Notes under the pieces: generated by a model
Database searches by the model: none
The model's input: the letters and a program-made list of their open reading frames with translations, nothing else
What the model was told of the DNA's origin: nothing
Shown: piece by piece, positions 45,020 to 55,580 of the stretch
Position numbering within the stretch: position 1 is the stretch's first letter
How the letters are laid out: the number at the start of each line of letters is the position of its first letter
Made by a program: the position numbers and the translations under genes
Assembly: GCA_030710605.1 (NCBI GenBank)
Contig: CP092877.1
Location: 1,688,737-1,752,736 of the forward strand
Length of the DNA stretch: 64,000 nt
Direction: 5' to 3'
Source: Cordylochernes scorpioides
Lineage: Eukaryota; Arthropoda; Arachnida; Pseudoscorpiones; Chernetidae

Positions 45020-45585
45020 AAATCCCTTTTATTGTCATATCTTTTTTCCAATAAATCCCAAGCCAAAACGAAATTATTTTCTGTTATTGGTATATGATTA
45101 ACAAGTATTAAAGCCTTTCCTTTCAGACAAGTCTTCAAATACTGTAATTTAACTATGTTTGTTAGTTGACTATTATCAATAATAGTAGTTTTAAAAACAT
45201 TAGAAAACGAAATCCAATTTTCTAATTTTCCATCAAAAAAAGGTAGTTCTAATTTAGGCAAATTAGCATAATTGTTATTAACTGCATTGTTACTTAAAGG
45301 TAAATTTGCATCATTGTGAATATGTTGAGTAAAACGAAGAATTTTCACCTCTAGTTTAGAGTATTTATCTGTTACTTCCTCTATTTCTAATAAAAGTTCG
45401 TCTGTGTCCCTTATCCCTATAAAATATTCATAGGCTTGCTCTAACTGTTGTTTAATCTTCAGGATCTTTTTTAATATTGCATCGAGTTCAAAACAATCGG
45501 CCGCATTTTCTTCTATCTCCTTTGCCAATTTTTCTAAATTAAGACCTAGTCTTTTGATTCGTCTTATTTCAGTTTCTGGATCCAT
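45020..45585 (-). pseudogene. BEL/Pao N-terminal gag, cut by copia
   Basis: The frame starts at ATG 45585-45583, 55 bp after the 5' LTR. It encodes a coiled-coil-prone N-terminus (IRRIKRLGLNLEKLAKEIEE) and the DUF1759-type gag signature LPFFDGKLENWISFSNVFK. At 45020 it runs into the copia LTR, with AAATC shared by the two sides. Reading continues on the far side of the insertion (40393) in the same frame. Without the insertion, gag and pol would be one frame to about 37286. Confidence 0.88.
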
Positions 45586-45639
45586 GAGGTTGACTTTTGA
45601 CTTACCTTATCAGGCTTCTATTGGTGCTCGAGGGACCAA

Positions 45640-45953
45640 TGTATGAAGATGTGTAGTTGAATAGGCTTATGTAGTTTTCACTTGTTGCAAAATGAATCGA
45701 TGATGTTTCCTTTGATTTGAATTGAGTTGAGTTAAATATGACGCTTTATTCCAATTTAATTTATTGCTTACAAAAAGGGAACAAAGCAAAGAAAGAAATC
45801 TACTATATGAAACCTATTTGCTAACTAACTACATAACAATAATGTAAACAAAAATTAAAGTGATGATGATAAAAGATTGAATATACATGCTAGAAAATGC
45901 CTCTATGAATTTAAGAAAATAATAATTACAAAATCAAAATATAATTTTAAACA
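45640..45953 (-). repeat. BEL/Pao 5' LTR
   Basis: 314 bp, partner of 35422-35735 with two differences. On the minus strand the next bases, TTGGTCCCTCGAGCACC, are a possible primer-binding site. Confidence 0.92.
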
Positions 45954-48900
45954 GCCTGTGTTCCCTAGCAGAATGGAATGTTGTTCTTCAGGGTCCAGGT
46001 AGGGCTTCATCCGAATGACATGAACGATATCCTTGGATTTCCGTGATCGGGGAGACGGGTCCACGGGCTCTAACTTCTGAAAGCTTCTTGGTCACCTTGT
46101 AGGGACCGAAGTATCTCTTCAGTAGCTTTTCTGAGAGCCCTACTTTTCGGATGGGAGTAAAAACCCACACAAGATCATCCTTCTGGTAATAGACTGGTGT
46201 ATGTTTCTGGTCGTAAAGCCTACGGTCTTTCGCCTGTGATTGTAGAAGGCGTGATCGGGAGAGTTGACGCGCTTCCACAGCTCTGGTCACAAGTTCTCCA
46301 ACGTAGTCGTCAGATATCTCATCTGGTAGGTAGGGTAGTACGGCAACGATGTAGGTCTCGGCCTCGCGGGCGTGGACAAGAAAGAACGGAGTGTAGCCGG
46401 TCGCCTCCTGTTTAGCAGTGTTGTAAGCAAAAGTTACGTAGGGTAAAACTTGGTCCCAGTCCTTCTGCTCGACACCTGTGTACATGGACAACATGTCTCC
46501 CAGAGTTTTGTTGAACCTTTCAGTCAGGCCGTTGGTCTGGGGATGGTAGGCCGTTGTAAATCTGTGCACAATTCCGCACAGAGCATTGATCTCTTTTATT
46601 ACTTGAGAAATGAAATTTCTTCCGCGATCTCTGTTATCATTTCTCTAGGAGCTCCATGCTTCAAGATAACATCTTCAACCAGGAACTTAGCTGTTTCGAT
46701 TGCTCCTCCGTCTGGGATCGGCTTTCGTTATGGCATACCTTGTCATATAATCGGTGCACACAATGATCCAACGGTTTCCATCTTTAGAAACTGGAAATCT
46801 TCCAAGGAGATCGACCCCGAGCTTATGGAATGGCTTTTCTACAGGTGGTATGGATACAAGTTGTCCAGCCGGACGTCGAGGTAATTTCTTTCTTCGTTGA
46901 CACTCCCGACAATGGCTTACATATTGGCGAACAGTTCTATAAAGGCCAGGCCAATAGAATCGTTTCTTCACTTTGTCATACGTTCGGGCGAAACCCAAAT
47001 GCCAGCTGTAGGAGCGTCATGTAAATCTGCCATAACTCCCGATCTTAAGTGTTTAGGAATCATCATAAGCCAGGGTCTTCCAGTTGTGCTATAGTTTTTC
47101 TTGTATAAGATGCCGTCGATAATGCTGAATTCCTTTCTGGTGTAGCCCGAGTTTAATTATCGATTATTTTAGCTAAATCCGGGTCTTTAGTCTGCCTCTA
47201 TATCGACGTTGGTTAGTGACATCACAGCACTTGGTTGATCGTTCTCAAGCGGGCTCCTTGACAGACAATCGGCATCCTTATGTTTGCGTCCGCTCTTGTA
47301 GATAACGGTCACGTCAAATTCTTGCAACTTTAGCGCCCATCTTGCCAAAACGGCCAGAAGGATCTTTCTGTCCTACCAACCAACATAGAGAATGATGGTC
47401 AGTGACAACCGTGATGGTCGACCAAACAAATATGAACGGAATTTGCTAATAGACCAGACTACAGCAAGGCATTCTTTTTCTGTTGTAGAATAGTTATGTT
47501 CAGCCTTTGTCAAGCTTCTAGATGCATAAGCTATAGGCCGCTCCTTTCCACCTTGTATTTGTAGAAGAACAGCTCCAATACCATGTCCGCTTGCATCCGT
47601 GTGTAGATGGGTATCAGCGGATTCATCAAAGTGTCTCAAGACAGGCTCTGAAATTAGAGCTGTTTTAAGGACTTCAAACGCTTTCTCTTGAGCTGCATCC
47701 CAATAGAATTGTTTTCAGTCTTCAGTAGGTCATGCAAAGATCTAGCTTTGTCAGCAAAATTTTCGATAAATCTTCGGTAATAGGAACATAATCCAAGAAA
47801 GCTCCTCAGTTCAGAGATATTCTTTGGCCTCGGAAATTTAGAGACGGCTTCAACATTAACTGGATCTGGATGATTTCCATTGGCGTCAACAAGGTGTCCT
47901 AAAATCTTTATCCTCCTTGATCCAAAAAGACACTTTTTGTGGTTCAAGCTTAGTCCAGCTTTCTGGATGCACCTTAATACAAGTTGTAGACGACGTAGAT
48001 GTTCCTCAAAGGTAGGTGCGTAAACTACGATGTCGTCCAGGTAGCAAAGGCACATGTTCCATTTAAGACTGCCCAGAACACTATCTATCATCCTTTCAAA
48101 CGTTGCTGGAGCGTTGCATAGACCGAAAGGCATTACTCGGAATTCATACAGCCCATCTGGAGTGATGAAGGCAGTTTTCTCCCTGTCTTTTTCGTCCACT
48201 TCAATCTGCCAATACCCGGACCGAAGATCCATCGTGGAGAAGTAACTAGAGCCAGCTAAACTGTCCAAGGCAATCGTCAATGCGTGGCAGCGGGTAAACA
48301 TATTTTTTGTTATCTTATTTAATCGACGGTAATCTACGCAGAATCTCCAGGTCCCATCTTTCTTTCGAACTAGAATAACTGGAGATGACCAAGGACTTTC
48401 AGAGGGCTTCACGATGTGATTTTCAATCATCTTGTTCACTTCATCTTGAATTAGTCGTCGTTCACTTGGTGCTACTCTATAGGGCCGCTGTTTGATAGGA
48501 GAGTGGTCTCCTGTGTTTATCTTGTGCTTCACAGTACTGGTGGGCTTAATAGGAGTACTCCCAAAGTCAAATATGTCAATAAACTCGTCAAGGCAAGAAA
48601 CAAGCTGTAGCCTTTGAATTTCAGACAGCCCTGGATCTAGAGTAAGGTTTATCTTCTGTGACCATTCACGTGACTTTAGCTGCGTTTCTTGTAACTCATC
48701 GCTGGATTCAATAAGACTGCAGATATTCCCATTCTCATAACTTTCCATGGTGCACATATTCATTCCTGATGGAATCAGTTTGCGGCCAAGACGCTCCATT
48801 CGCCACCCAAATGCTACCTCGGCCGTGTCGAAATGTAACCAATGAGTTTGGTATAAGAACTTCCTTTCTTAATAATAAGTCCTTAGAAGTTGAGACTAAG

Positions 48901-49511
48901 ACATATCTAACACCACATATTTCTTCGTTTATCACACTGATCTTCTTTATTGATTTAGGAGGGATGACGAAGTCGTCGGAAGCAAACAATCTCTGGTTTT
49001 TCCTCCTCTCGAGATTCCAGGACGGAGGTTTCCCGAGATGGAGTTCATTTCTGCCACAATCAACGACGGCCTCGGTGGCCTTGAAGAAGTCCCATCCAAA
49101 TATGATGTCATGGCTGCATTCCACCATAACAACGAATTCAAATGAGATATTCAGACCATTAACTTCTATGTTCAGGACACATTTTCCTATGGTTTCTATT
49201 AAATTTTTGTTTGAGGCTTTAAGAATGGGACCTGGTTCTTTGAAGAGAGGTGTCTTTAGTTCGCGTCAATATTTGTCTGAAATAACAGAAAAGTCGGCTC
49301 CTGAATCCACCAATGCTTTAATTTTGCGTCCATTTATTTCGACCATAACAAAATTTTCTTTTAATTTAGCGGCGATATACCCTGGAGGATTTTCCTCAAT
49401 GGCGAACTCACCCCCGTTAGAAGCCGCTCCACTTAGTTTTCCACATTTTGAGGCTTGGGAGAACGGCTGAAACGACGGGCTGGCGACTGGGATTGTCTTC
49501 GGGCTGGCGAC
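45954..49511 (-). pseudogene. Decayed Ty3/gypsy retrotransposon pol
   Basis: Minus-strand fragments in several frames follow gypsy order. Protease at 49266-49511 (ALVDSGADFSVIS) and 48735-49127; reverse transcriptase 47654-48799 (FCVDYRRLNKIT, CYLDDIVVYAP); RNase H 47373-47639 (LHTDASGHGIGAVLLQ). Integrase zinc finger and core start lie at 46687-46998 (CRECQRRKKLPRRP), and integrase 45988-46569 contains AYHPQTNGLTERFNKTL. Four or more frameshifts separate the pieces, so it is dead. The 3' LTR is at 35079-35340 on the far side of the BEL element. The 5' end, gag and 5' LTR are lost at the gap at 49512. Confidence 0.92.
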
Positions 49512-49611
49512 NNNNNNNNNNNNNNNNNNNNNNNNNNNNNNNNNNNNNNNNNNNNNNNNNNNNNNNNNNNNNNNNNNNNNNNNNNNNNNNNNNNNNNNNN
49601 NNNNNNNNNNN
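49512..49611. other. Assembly gap of exactly 100 N
   Basis: Scaffold gap of unknown true size. It falls inside the gypsy element, whose upstream part does not reappear on the other side. Confidence 0.97.
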
Positions 49612-49842
49612 ACCATGGTATTAGCTAGAAACTATTGGCGCTCTGCCATCAGGATATGCCTTTTTTGATTTTAATATATCGTATATTTTAAACCGTATAA
49701 TAACGACACTTTTAGTATAATCCACATATCTTCCTATTAGTTAGAGCCGATACTTTATAAGATCCTGCCCTTCTATTAAAATGTACACTTTCTATTTACT
49801 ACCACCCCATATTTTGTATATAAACTATTTGTATTTAAACTC
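49612..49842. other. Start of contig 3; half copy of the GCGCCATCT hairpin element
   Basis: GGCGCTCTGCCATCAGGATATGCC near 49638 matches the right half of 30565-30715, in shorter form. The rest is AT-rich with no recognised feature. Confidence 0.5.
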
Positions 49843-50030
49843 CATGCGTGGCAAGGATAAAATACTCAGGAGATAAGTTTCTTCATTGATTTATTAAGAC
49901 ATCAAGCTTTCGGGCACAGCGTGGCCCTTCTAGGATCCTGTAGAAGGGCCACGCTGTGCCCGAAAGCTTGATGTCTTAATAAATCAATGAAGAAACTTAT
50001 CTCCTGAGTATTTTATCCTTGCCACGCATG
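49843..50030. repeat. Near-perfect 188-bp palindrome with CTGTAGA/GAAAG core
   Basis: CATGCGTGGCAAGGATAAAA at the left is matched by TTTTATCCTTGCCACGCATG at the right. The arms of about 94 bp pair almost perfectly around GGATCC. Each arm reads CTGTAGA (49938-49944), GGGCCACGCTGTGCCC, GAAAG (49962-49966). The near-identity of the arms points to recent origin. Confidence 0.85.
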
Positions 50031-50611
50031 TAATTGGGAAGATTTTACCGTTTAGAAATTTAAACTCCATATTTGTATTTAAACTAAAAATGTTGACGTC
50101 AAAATAAAGATCCAAAGAGTGGTTGGTCAGCTGGTGGCAGCTGGGGACAGAGGAGGAAAATGCCAACGTCCAGATGGGGGGCCCCCCTCCCTCCAGGGAT
50201 TTATATAGACGACCCCGGTAAACAGGACAGGTTTTAGCAGGGGGTCAGCAGTATGTTCTAGAGTGTGCTGATCGGCAGACCGCTTCTTTCTCACTCAGGC
50301 TCTCTCTCCATGTCTCGGTGATAGGCATCCAAGTTTGTGTCATGGCCTCTACCTCTGTCCCGTGGGCTGTCCCCGATCACTCTCGGTGCTAACATCTAGT
50401 CCTGCCTCTGCTTCTTGTTGTCTGCGTGTGGGAAGAACATCAACACTCGTCTCATGTACACGACTGCCAGCTTATCCAAACGTTGACAGGATCACATTTG
50501 CAATAATATTACATATATATATAAATAAACCAACAAATTTACACCTCTTGGACTCAGTGTCCACCAAAAAAATCTCCCCAATATATCTCCAAGCCAAACC
50601 GTGGATTTCAG
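50031..50611. other. Sequence upstream of the TTC8-like exon
   Basis: Mixed sequence with a moderately GC-rich part at 50100-50460. No exon could be defined; it is presumably intron. Confidence 0.45.
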
Positions 50612-50695
50612 GCCCAGTCGTACTTCCAAGCCGCCAGATCCCTGGCCAGCTACCTCTTTGAGCCCCATTACAACTGTGCCTTGGTGGCGGAGCAG
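50612..50695 (+). CDS. TTC8: BBS8/TTC8-like penultimate exon
   Basis: An 84-nt exon in phase 0, acceptor gtggatttcag and donor GTGGGT. The translation AQSYFQAARSLASYLFEPHY, then NCALVAEQ, aligns with the second-last TPR helix pair of Bardet-Biedl protein BBS8/TTC8, whose vertebrate version has ARALLQTASSLAPHMYEPHF at this place. BBS8 is a tetratricopeptide subunit of the BBSome, which carries membrane proteins in and out of cilia. Upstream exons are not found in contig 3, and none was recognised across the gap. Confidence 0.8.
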
Positions 50696-50811
50696 GTGGG
50701 TGCATGTCTCCAGTAACTGTCCTGTTTGTCTGGTAACTTGTGTGGACTCGTGCAAGGATCCATTGAAGCAATTTATTAACTATGAGAAACATCTCTCTGA
50801 TTAGGTACCAT

Positions 50812-50985
50812 TTGGATAAGACCAAATCCATATAAATAAATATTGTGTGAAATTTTGGTAACAGTGTTGTTACCATCATCATCTTTATTTCAGTACTTTT
50901 TGTCTGATGATGGTGACAATTCTGTTACTGAAATGTCACACTCTATTTATTTGGATTTGGTCTTATTACCTTGGGTTACAAAATA
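50812..50985. repeat. Hairpin element family C
   Basis: GATAAGACCAAATCCATATA and TGGATTTGGTCTTATTACCT face each other. The centre carries CTGATGATGGTGACAATTCT then GAAATGTCACAC. One arm also repeats the stem in reverse. Confidence 0.75.
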
Positions 50986-51090
50986 ACTCAAATGTAGGTT
51001 TTAATCTGGTTTGTGGTAGCTGACAATTTATACCATCCTTGCCTTTGTGTGTTTACTTGTAAGCATGACCCTGTCTGGTAGTTACAAATG

Positions 51091-52308
51091 TCTTCTTCTA
51101 CTTTCTTATCTCCACACAGGGTGAAGTAGAAAGCGTCTACCTTTGTCATCTTCTTCTTCTTTCTTATCTCCACTCAATCATTAGGGTATCAAGTTGTGAC
51201 CCTTGATGGTATTTGACAACCATCATGACTGGGTGAAGTAGAATGCGTCTGACTTTGTCATTAAGACTGGGAGCACTACTCAGTGGCAGGCCGACTTAGC
51301 TCCAAAAGAAATGACCGCCTCTGACATGAGGAACAGACGCCATGTGCAGCTGCTCCTAACATGGAGTACAAACGCTGCTTATCCTGTATTCCTGGATTAG
51401 GAGCCCTTACAGGGTACTATCAGCCGGGCCAGCTGAGCCCAGGTTTTTAGTGAGCTTGTTACTGCTACCTCTCCTCCTTTTTCATCCGGGCTTGGGACCG
51501 GCAAAGGCGGAGTTACCTTTGTCATTAAGACTGGGAGCACTACTCAGTGGCAGGCCGACTTAGCTCCAAAATAAATGGCCGCCTCTGACATGAGGAACAG
51601 ACGCCATGTGCAGCCGCTCCTAACATGGAGTACAAACGCTGCTCATCCTGTATCCCTGGATTAGGAGCCCTTACAGGGTACTATCAGCCGAGCCAGCTGA
51701 GCCCAGGTTTTTTAGTGAGCTTGTTACTGCTACCCCTCCTCCTTTTTCATCCGGGCTTGGGACCGGCAAAGGCGGAGTTACCTTTGTCATTAAGACTGGG
51801 AGCACTACTCAGTGGCAGGCCGACTTAGCTCCAAAATAAATGGCCACCTCTGACATGAGGAACAGACGCCATGTGCAGCCGCTCCTAACATGGAGTACAA
51901 ACGCTGCTCATCCTGTATCCCTGGATTAGGAGCCCTTACAGGGTACTATCAGCCGAGCCAGCTGAGCCCAGGTTTTTTAGTGAGCTTGTTACTGCTACCC
52001 CTCCTCCTTTTTCATCCGGGCTTGGGACCGGTAAAGGCGGAGTTACCTTTGTCATTAAGACTGGGAGCACTACTCAGTGGCAGGCCGACTTAGCTCCAAA
52101 ATAAATGGCCGCCTCTGACATGAGGAACAAACGCCATGTGCAGCCGCTCATAACATGGAGTACAAACGCTGCTCATCCTGTATCCCTGGATTAGGAGCCC
52201 ATACAGGGTACTATCAGCCGAGCCAGCTGAGCCCAGGTTTTTTAGTGAGCTTGTTACTGCTACCCCTCCTCCTTTTTCATCCGGGCTTGGGACCGGTAAA
52301 GGCGGAGT
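51091..52308 (-). mobile_element. Tandem array of SINE-B units, 265-bp period
   Basis: GTCATTAAGACTGGGAGCAC occurs at 51256, 51521, 51786 and 52051, exactly 265 bp apart, each followed by the same SINE-B body (minus orientation). The first unit keeps the normal SINE 3' end (CTTTCTTATCTCCACTCAAT near 51160). The later three each begin at TTACCTTTGTCATTAAGACT directly after GGCGGAG of the previous unit. A further truncated 3' piece lies at 51091-51150. The array sits in the TTC8-like intron. Confidence 0.93.
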
Positions 52309-52414
52309 TGTTATAAATGTAATTGTTGTGAATAGCTCTCTCTTCTCTCTCTCTTCACAAATATAATTCTGAATGAAGCGCTATTTATTTTAATATAAAT
52401 ATTTTTTATTTATA

Positions 52415-52573
52415 CAGTAGAACCTCCGTGAGAGGACACCTCTCTACAAAGGACAGTTTTCATTTGCAAAATTACCATTTTTACTATTATGCAACTCTCC
52501 AGTAAGAGGACACCTCTCCCTAAAGGACACTTTAGCTCTGCAATTAGGTGTCCTTTACAGGAAGGTTCTACTG
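52415..52573. mobile_element. Pogo/Tigger-like MITE
   Basis: CAGTAGAACCTCCGTGAGAG to AAGGTTCTACTG, flanked by TA on each side (TATACAG ... CTGTATA). Confidence 0.87.
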
Positions 52574-53587
52574 TATAATGTTTTGGGGTTTCATCTAATG
52601 CATATTAAGAACTTTCAATCTATTCCACAAGTCCCAACCTGCCAGTAAGTTGTCTGATTGCTTTCTACTGTTACATTTATAATACATACAAGGGTTGTGT
52701 ATACCAAAATGAGATTTTGTATTGAATTTGAAAAAAAAAGCGAGCCAAAGGAATAACCTTTATATTTAACCTAAAATTCAGCTAAATTAGTCACAACCTA
52801 CTGAATTGACAAGTAAAATAAAGTTAAGCTCTAAAGTTATGGAGGCATTCAAGCAAGAACAAAGGTTTTTAATATGTTTCCTTGTTACTGAAAGCCAAAG
52901 CTTCAGAAAGCTATCTGAAAGCAGCATATGATGATAAAAGCTTGTCACAGACACAGGATATTCCATTGAATAATAGATTCATGGCCAAGTTCACCATGTC
53001 ATGAGATGCTGCAAGAAACTCACAGAGGATTCACGAATTACCATAAATGTGTCCTGGCTGTGAAAGGTGGCTACACTCTCAACCTAACAAGTTTTATGAA
53101 CAGGGGATTATGAGGCTTGATGATAGAAATGTGTAGATCATATTGATGATTTCTTTTTGTGATAATATTTTCTATGAAATGTTGTAATTGCATTTTTGTA
53201 ATATTACACACCATTATTCTTGTTTGGATGCTTTCATTCCTTGAATACTAGAATTTAACTGTGTGCTATGTACAAATACAGTATGTAACTGGTATAGCTA
53301 AATGTTAGGTAAAATGTTCCTATTTATATGTGTATTGTTTCCTTGGGGCTGGCTCTTATTTTTAAACCTAAACATAAATTCTCATTTTGTTCTAAACAGT
53401 CATTATAGTCGCTAAAGTCAACCAACCCTCTGATCTAGCCCCATCTGTGGGTGCCCACTTCCAAGCTAGGATTGCCATCTCCTAATTTTGCCATTGGCTG
53501 GTTACTTTTACTCCATTTCTGGGAGAATGTCTGACAAGTTGGCTTATCCACTGTGTCTACACTAGAACCTGTGGTGGGTGATGATAG
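52574..53587 (+). other. Rest of the TTC8-like intron
   Basis: AT-rich intron sequence with no recognised element. Confidence 0.55.
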
Positions 53588-53704
53588 TCTGGCAACCTGG
53601 AAGAGAGCCACCGGATGGTCCAACTGTCCCTGGCTGCCTTCCCCGGCCATCTCCAGTCCCAGAGCCTGCTGGAGCGCATCAAGAGACACTTCACCCAGCT
53701 CTGA
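53588..53704 (+). CDS. TTC8: BBS8/TTC8-like last exon
   Basis: A 117-nt exon in phase 0 from acceptor ggtgatgatag to the TGA at 53702-53704. The translation SGNLEESHRMVQLSLAAFPG, then HLQSQSLLERIKRHFTQL, matches the C terminus of BBS8/TTC8 in length and pattern: G-D/N-L...S...V...S..AFP.H..(S/T)Q.L...(L/I)(R/K).HF..L. It forms the final TPR helices. Phase and residue spacing fit the exon at 50612-50695 with no missing exon between them. Confidence 0.85.
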   Translation, partial: SGNLEESHRMVQLSLAAFPGHLQSQSLLERIKRHFTQL

Positions 53705-54675
53705 CCTTGCAGCACTTGTTTGGAAGCCACATGTGCCTTTCCATGTTTTCAAAATTTCTACAAAACTTGTGATGCCCAATATGTGAGGGATGGAGTAGCA
53801 AGGAAGGATGTGTTTTTGCCAATATACCCCAAACCCTACCTAAACTTTTAATTTCAAATTTTGGCACTCATGCTTAAAAGAAAAATTATTATCTCACCAT
53901 TTTACTTTTTTCTAAATGTAAAGTTTGAAAATGTGTGCTTTGCACATCTTAGACTTTCACCCATAAAGACATCTATCTATTGTCCTAAAAGAGATAAAGA
54001 AATGCCTGTGCCTTAGAGGAAAGCATGTTGATGTAGATAGTCGGCACAATATTTATTTCTCATTCAAGATGAAATTCACTTCCTCACACTCAGTGAGAGA
54101 TCAGAGCCACACAAATTGCCTTGTTTCACCAGCAGTATGGTTGGATGGAGGTCTTAGCTGCTCCAACCCTTATGTTCTGCTGGCCCCAGGTGGTTTCTGT
54201 TGTAGCTTCCAAAACCTATAAAGGTTTATTGTTTTAATGTTTGCAACAAATTATTCAAACATTGAAAGATGTCAAATTAAGGATAGGTTGTGATGTGAAA
54301 TCCCTGACTTCTTTGCAAGTAGTAATGTGAATTTGATGTACACTCAGGTTGTGTGTGTGTGCACTTCTTTTAGATTGTATTTGGTTCTACTGAGATTCAA
54401 CTGGCCCTCTAGAAAATTCCCATTGTTGGCCAGATTGAGTCCTTTCTTCTCCTGAATAAACTAAATAAAAATTTGTCACCTTCCCATTTTTAGGCAAATT
54501 TTATACAATTCTACATATACATTGGTAATCTAGAAACAGAACCTGAAGCTAGGTTATCACTGGCACAAATTAAGATGTAAAATGTCCCAAGTTATATCTC
54601 CAACCCAGTAAATAATGTTTAAGTCTTCAAATATAGAATGTTGGTTCTCTTTGTGGTTCAAACTAAACTATCAAA
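53705..54675 (+). other. Probable 3' UTR and flank of the TTC8-like gene
   Basis: Non-coding, AT-rich. AATAAA hexamers occur near 54455-54467 (CTGAATAAACTAAATAAAAA), a possible polyadenylation region, but distant from the stop. Confidence 0.45.
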
Positions 54676-54787
54676 TTTCTATGAAAAATAGATACTTCGG
54701 CCAGTTAAAGTTTTTTATTTTTCTGAAAGTTTCGACAAAAATCTTTTGTCTTCGTCAGGAGAAGTAAATGGCCGAAGTGTCTATTTT
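54676..54787. repeat. Hairpin element with CTGACGA/GAAAC core
   Basis: TTTCTATGAAAAATAGATAC and GTCTATTTTTCATAGAAA form the arms. On the minus strand the centre reads CTGACGA (54758-54752), GACAAAAGATTTTTGTC and GAAAC (54733-54729). Confidence 0.75.
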
Positions 54788-54812
54788 TCATAGAAATATG
54801 AATGCCAGCCAG

Positions 54813-55001
54813 CAGTGTTGGGCAAATATTAATTAAAATGATTTATTAAAGATTAACAATTAACAATTAATTAATTGTTAATTGCACTTTTCTAATTACC
54901 AATTAATTAATTGTTAATTGCACTTTTCTAATTAACAATTAATTAATTGTTAATTGCACTTCAATTTAATTGAAAAATAATTTTTTAATGCCCAACACTG
55001 C
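54813..55001. mobile_element. hAT-like MITE with internal tandem repeat
   Basis: Terminal CAGTGTTGGGC and GCCCAACACTG are perfect inverted repeats, flanked by an 8-bp target duplication CCAGCCAG/CCGGCCAG with one mismatch. The interior repeats TAATTAATTGTTAATTGCAC three times at about 50-bp spacing. Ends and 8-bp duplication are typical of hAT transposons; there is no coding sequence. Confidence 0.85.
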
Positions 55002-55320
55002 CGGCCAGGCAACCTCTATTTTTACGATAAACTATCAAAGTTGTGTGGATATTTGACTTGGGCTGACGCTCTATTTCAACTTTTATTTAGTTCTGCAAGC
55101 CTCATGTCAGCACATCTATCGTAAATGTAGACACAACACACAACTAGTTCAATGGTTCACTATTCAGAACACTCAAGTTGGAATAAAGACTTTATTTCAC
55201 CCCAAACTTCTTGTCTTCTTATTTGTCACCTTGTACATAGCTCCACTGCCAGTAATGGACTCCAGTAACTGTGGGCTGCTGGTTGTCAACAAATCTTGAT
55301 TCTTCTAATCTATGTGTGTG
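55002..55320. other. No recognised feature
   Basis: Short intergenic stretch with an AATAAA near 55184; no gene seen. Confidence 0.45.
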
Positions 55321-55580
55321 ACAACAATGTTGTTTCGATGCACTAGCGCGCCATCTGTTATCAAATTACAAAACTATTTTAGACGCGTAATATTCTTTAT
55401 AAAATAAAATAAAATCATATGGTAGATTAAACTGGCGAAACCGCTGGGAGGGTTCACCACTGATGAGCCAGTCCCTCTCATTAATTTTTCCATTGCAGTA
55501 AGGGCAGTAGAAATTATTTTATTTTAAAAAGAATATTACGTGTCTAAAATAGTTTTGTAATTTGATAACAATGTTGTTGA
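55321..55580 (+). repeat. Element family E inside long inverted arms
   Basis: Arms of about 70 bp (ACAACAATGTTGTT ... CAAATTACAAAACTATTTTA and complement) flank a centre. The centre holds CTGGC-GAAA (55432-55440) and CTGATGA-GCCAG (55460-55471). The stem CTGGC/GCCAG replaces TTGGC/GCCAA of other copies on both sides at once. Confidence 0.78.

Larger units (their letters stand above)
35422..45953 (-). mobile_element. BEL/Pao LTR retrotransposon, interrupted by a copia element
   Basis: LTRs of 314 bp at 35422-35735 (3') and 45640-45953 (5') differ at two positions that I can see, so insertion was recent. GCCTG target duplications (35417-35421 and 45954-45958) flank it. A purine tract lies at 35736-35748 just before the 3' LTR. 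Without the copia insertion the element is about 5.9 kb. Its pol is broken by two frame changes (near 37280 and 37010) and by the copia insertion in gag, so this copy cannot make its own proteins. Those frame changes could also be consensus errors. Confidence 0.93.

Noticed and set aside
50472-50882. 136-codon minus-strand frame over the TTC8-like exon
   Set aside because: It is antisense to a splice-supported exon and runs into AT-rich intron sequence.
51256-52308. CRISPR-like spaced repeats
   Set aside because: The period is 265 bp with no unique spacers, and the units are SINE copies in a eukaryotic genome.
53435-53779. 114-codon minus-strand frame over the last TTC8-like exon
   Set aside because: The plus-strand frame has splice phase and family similarity; this one has neither.
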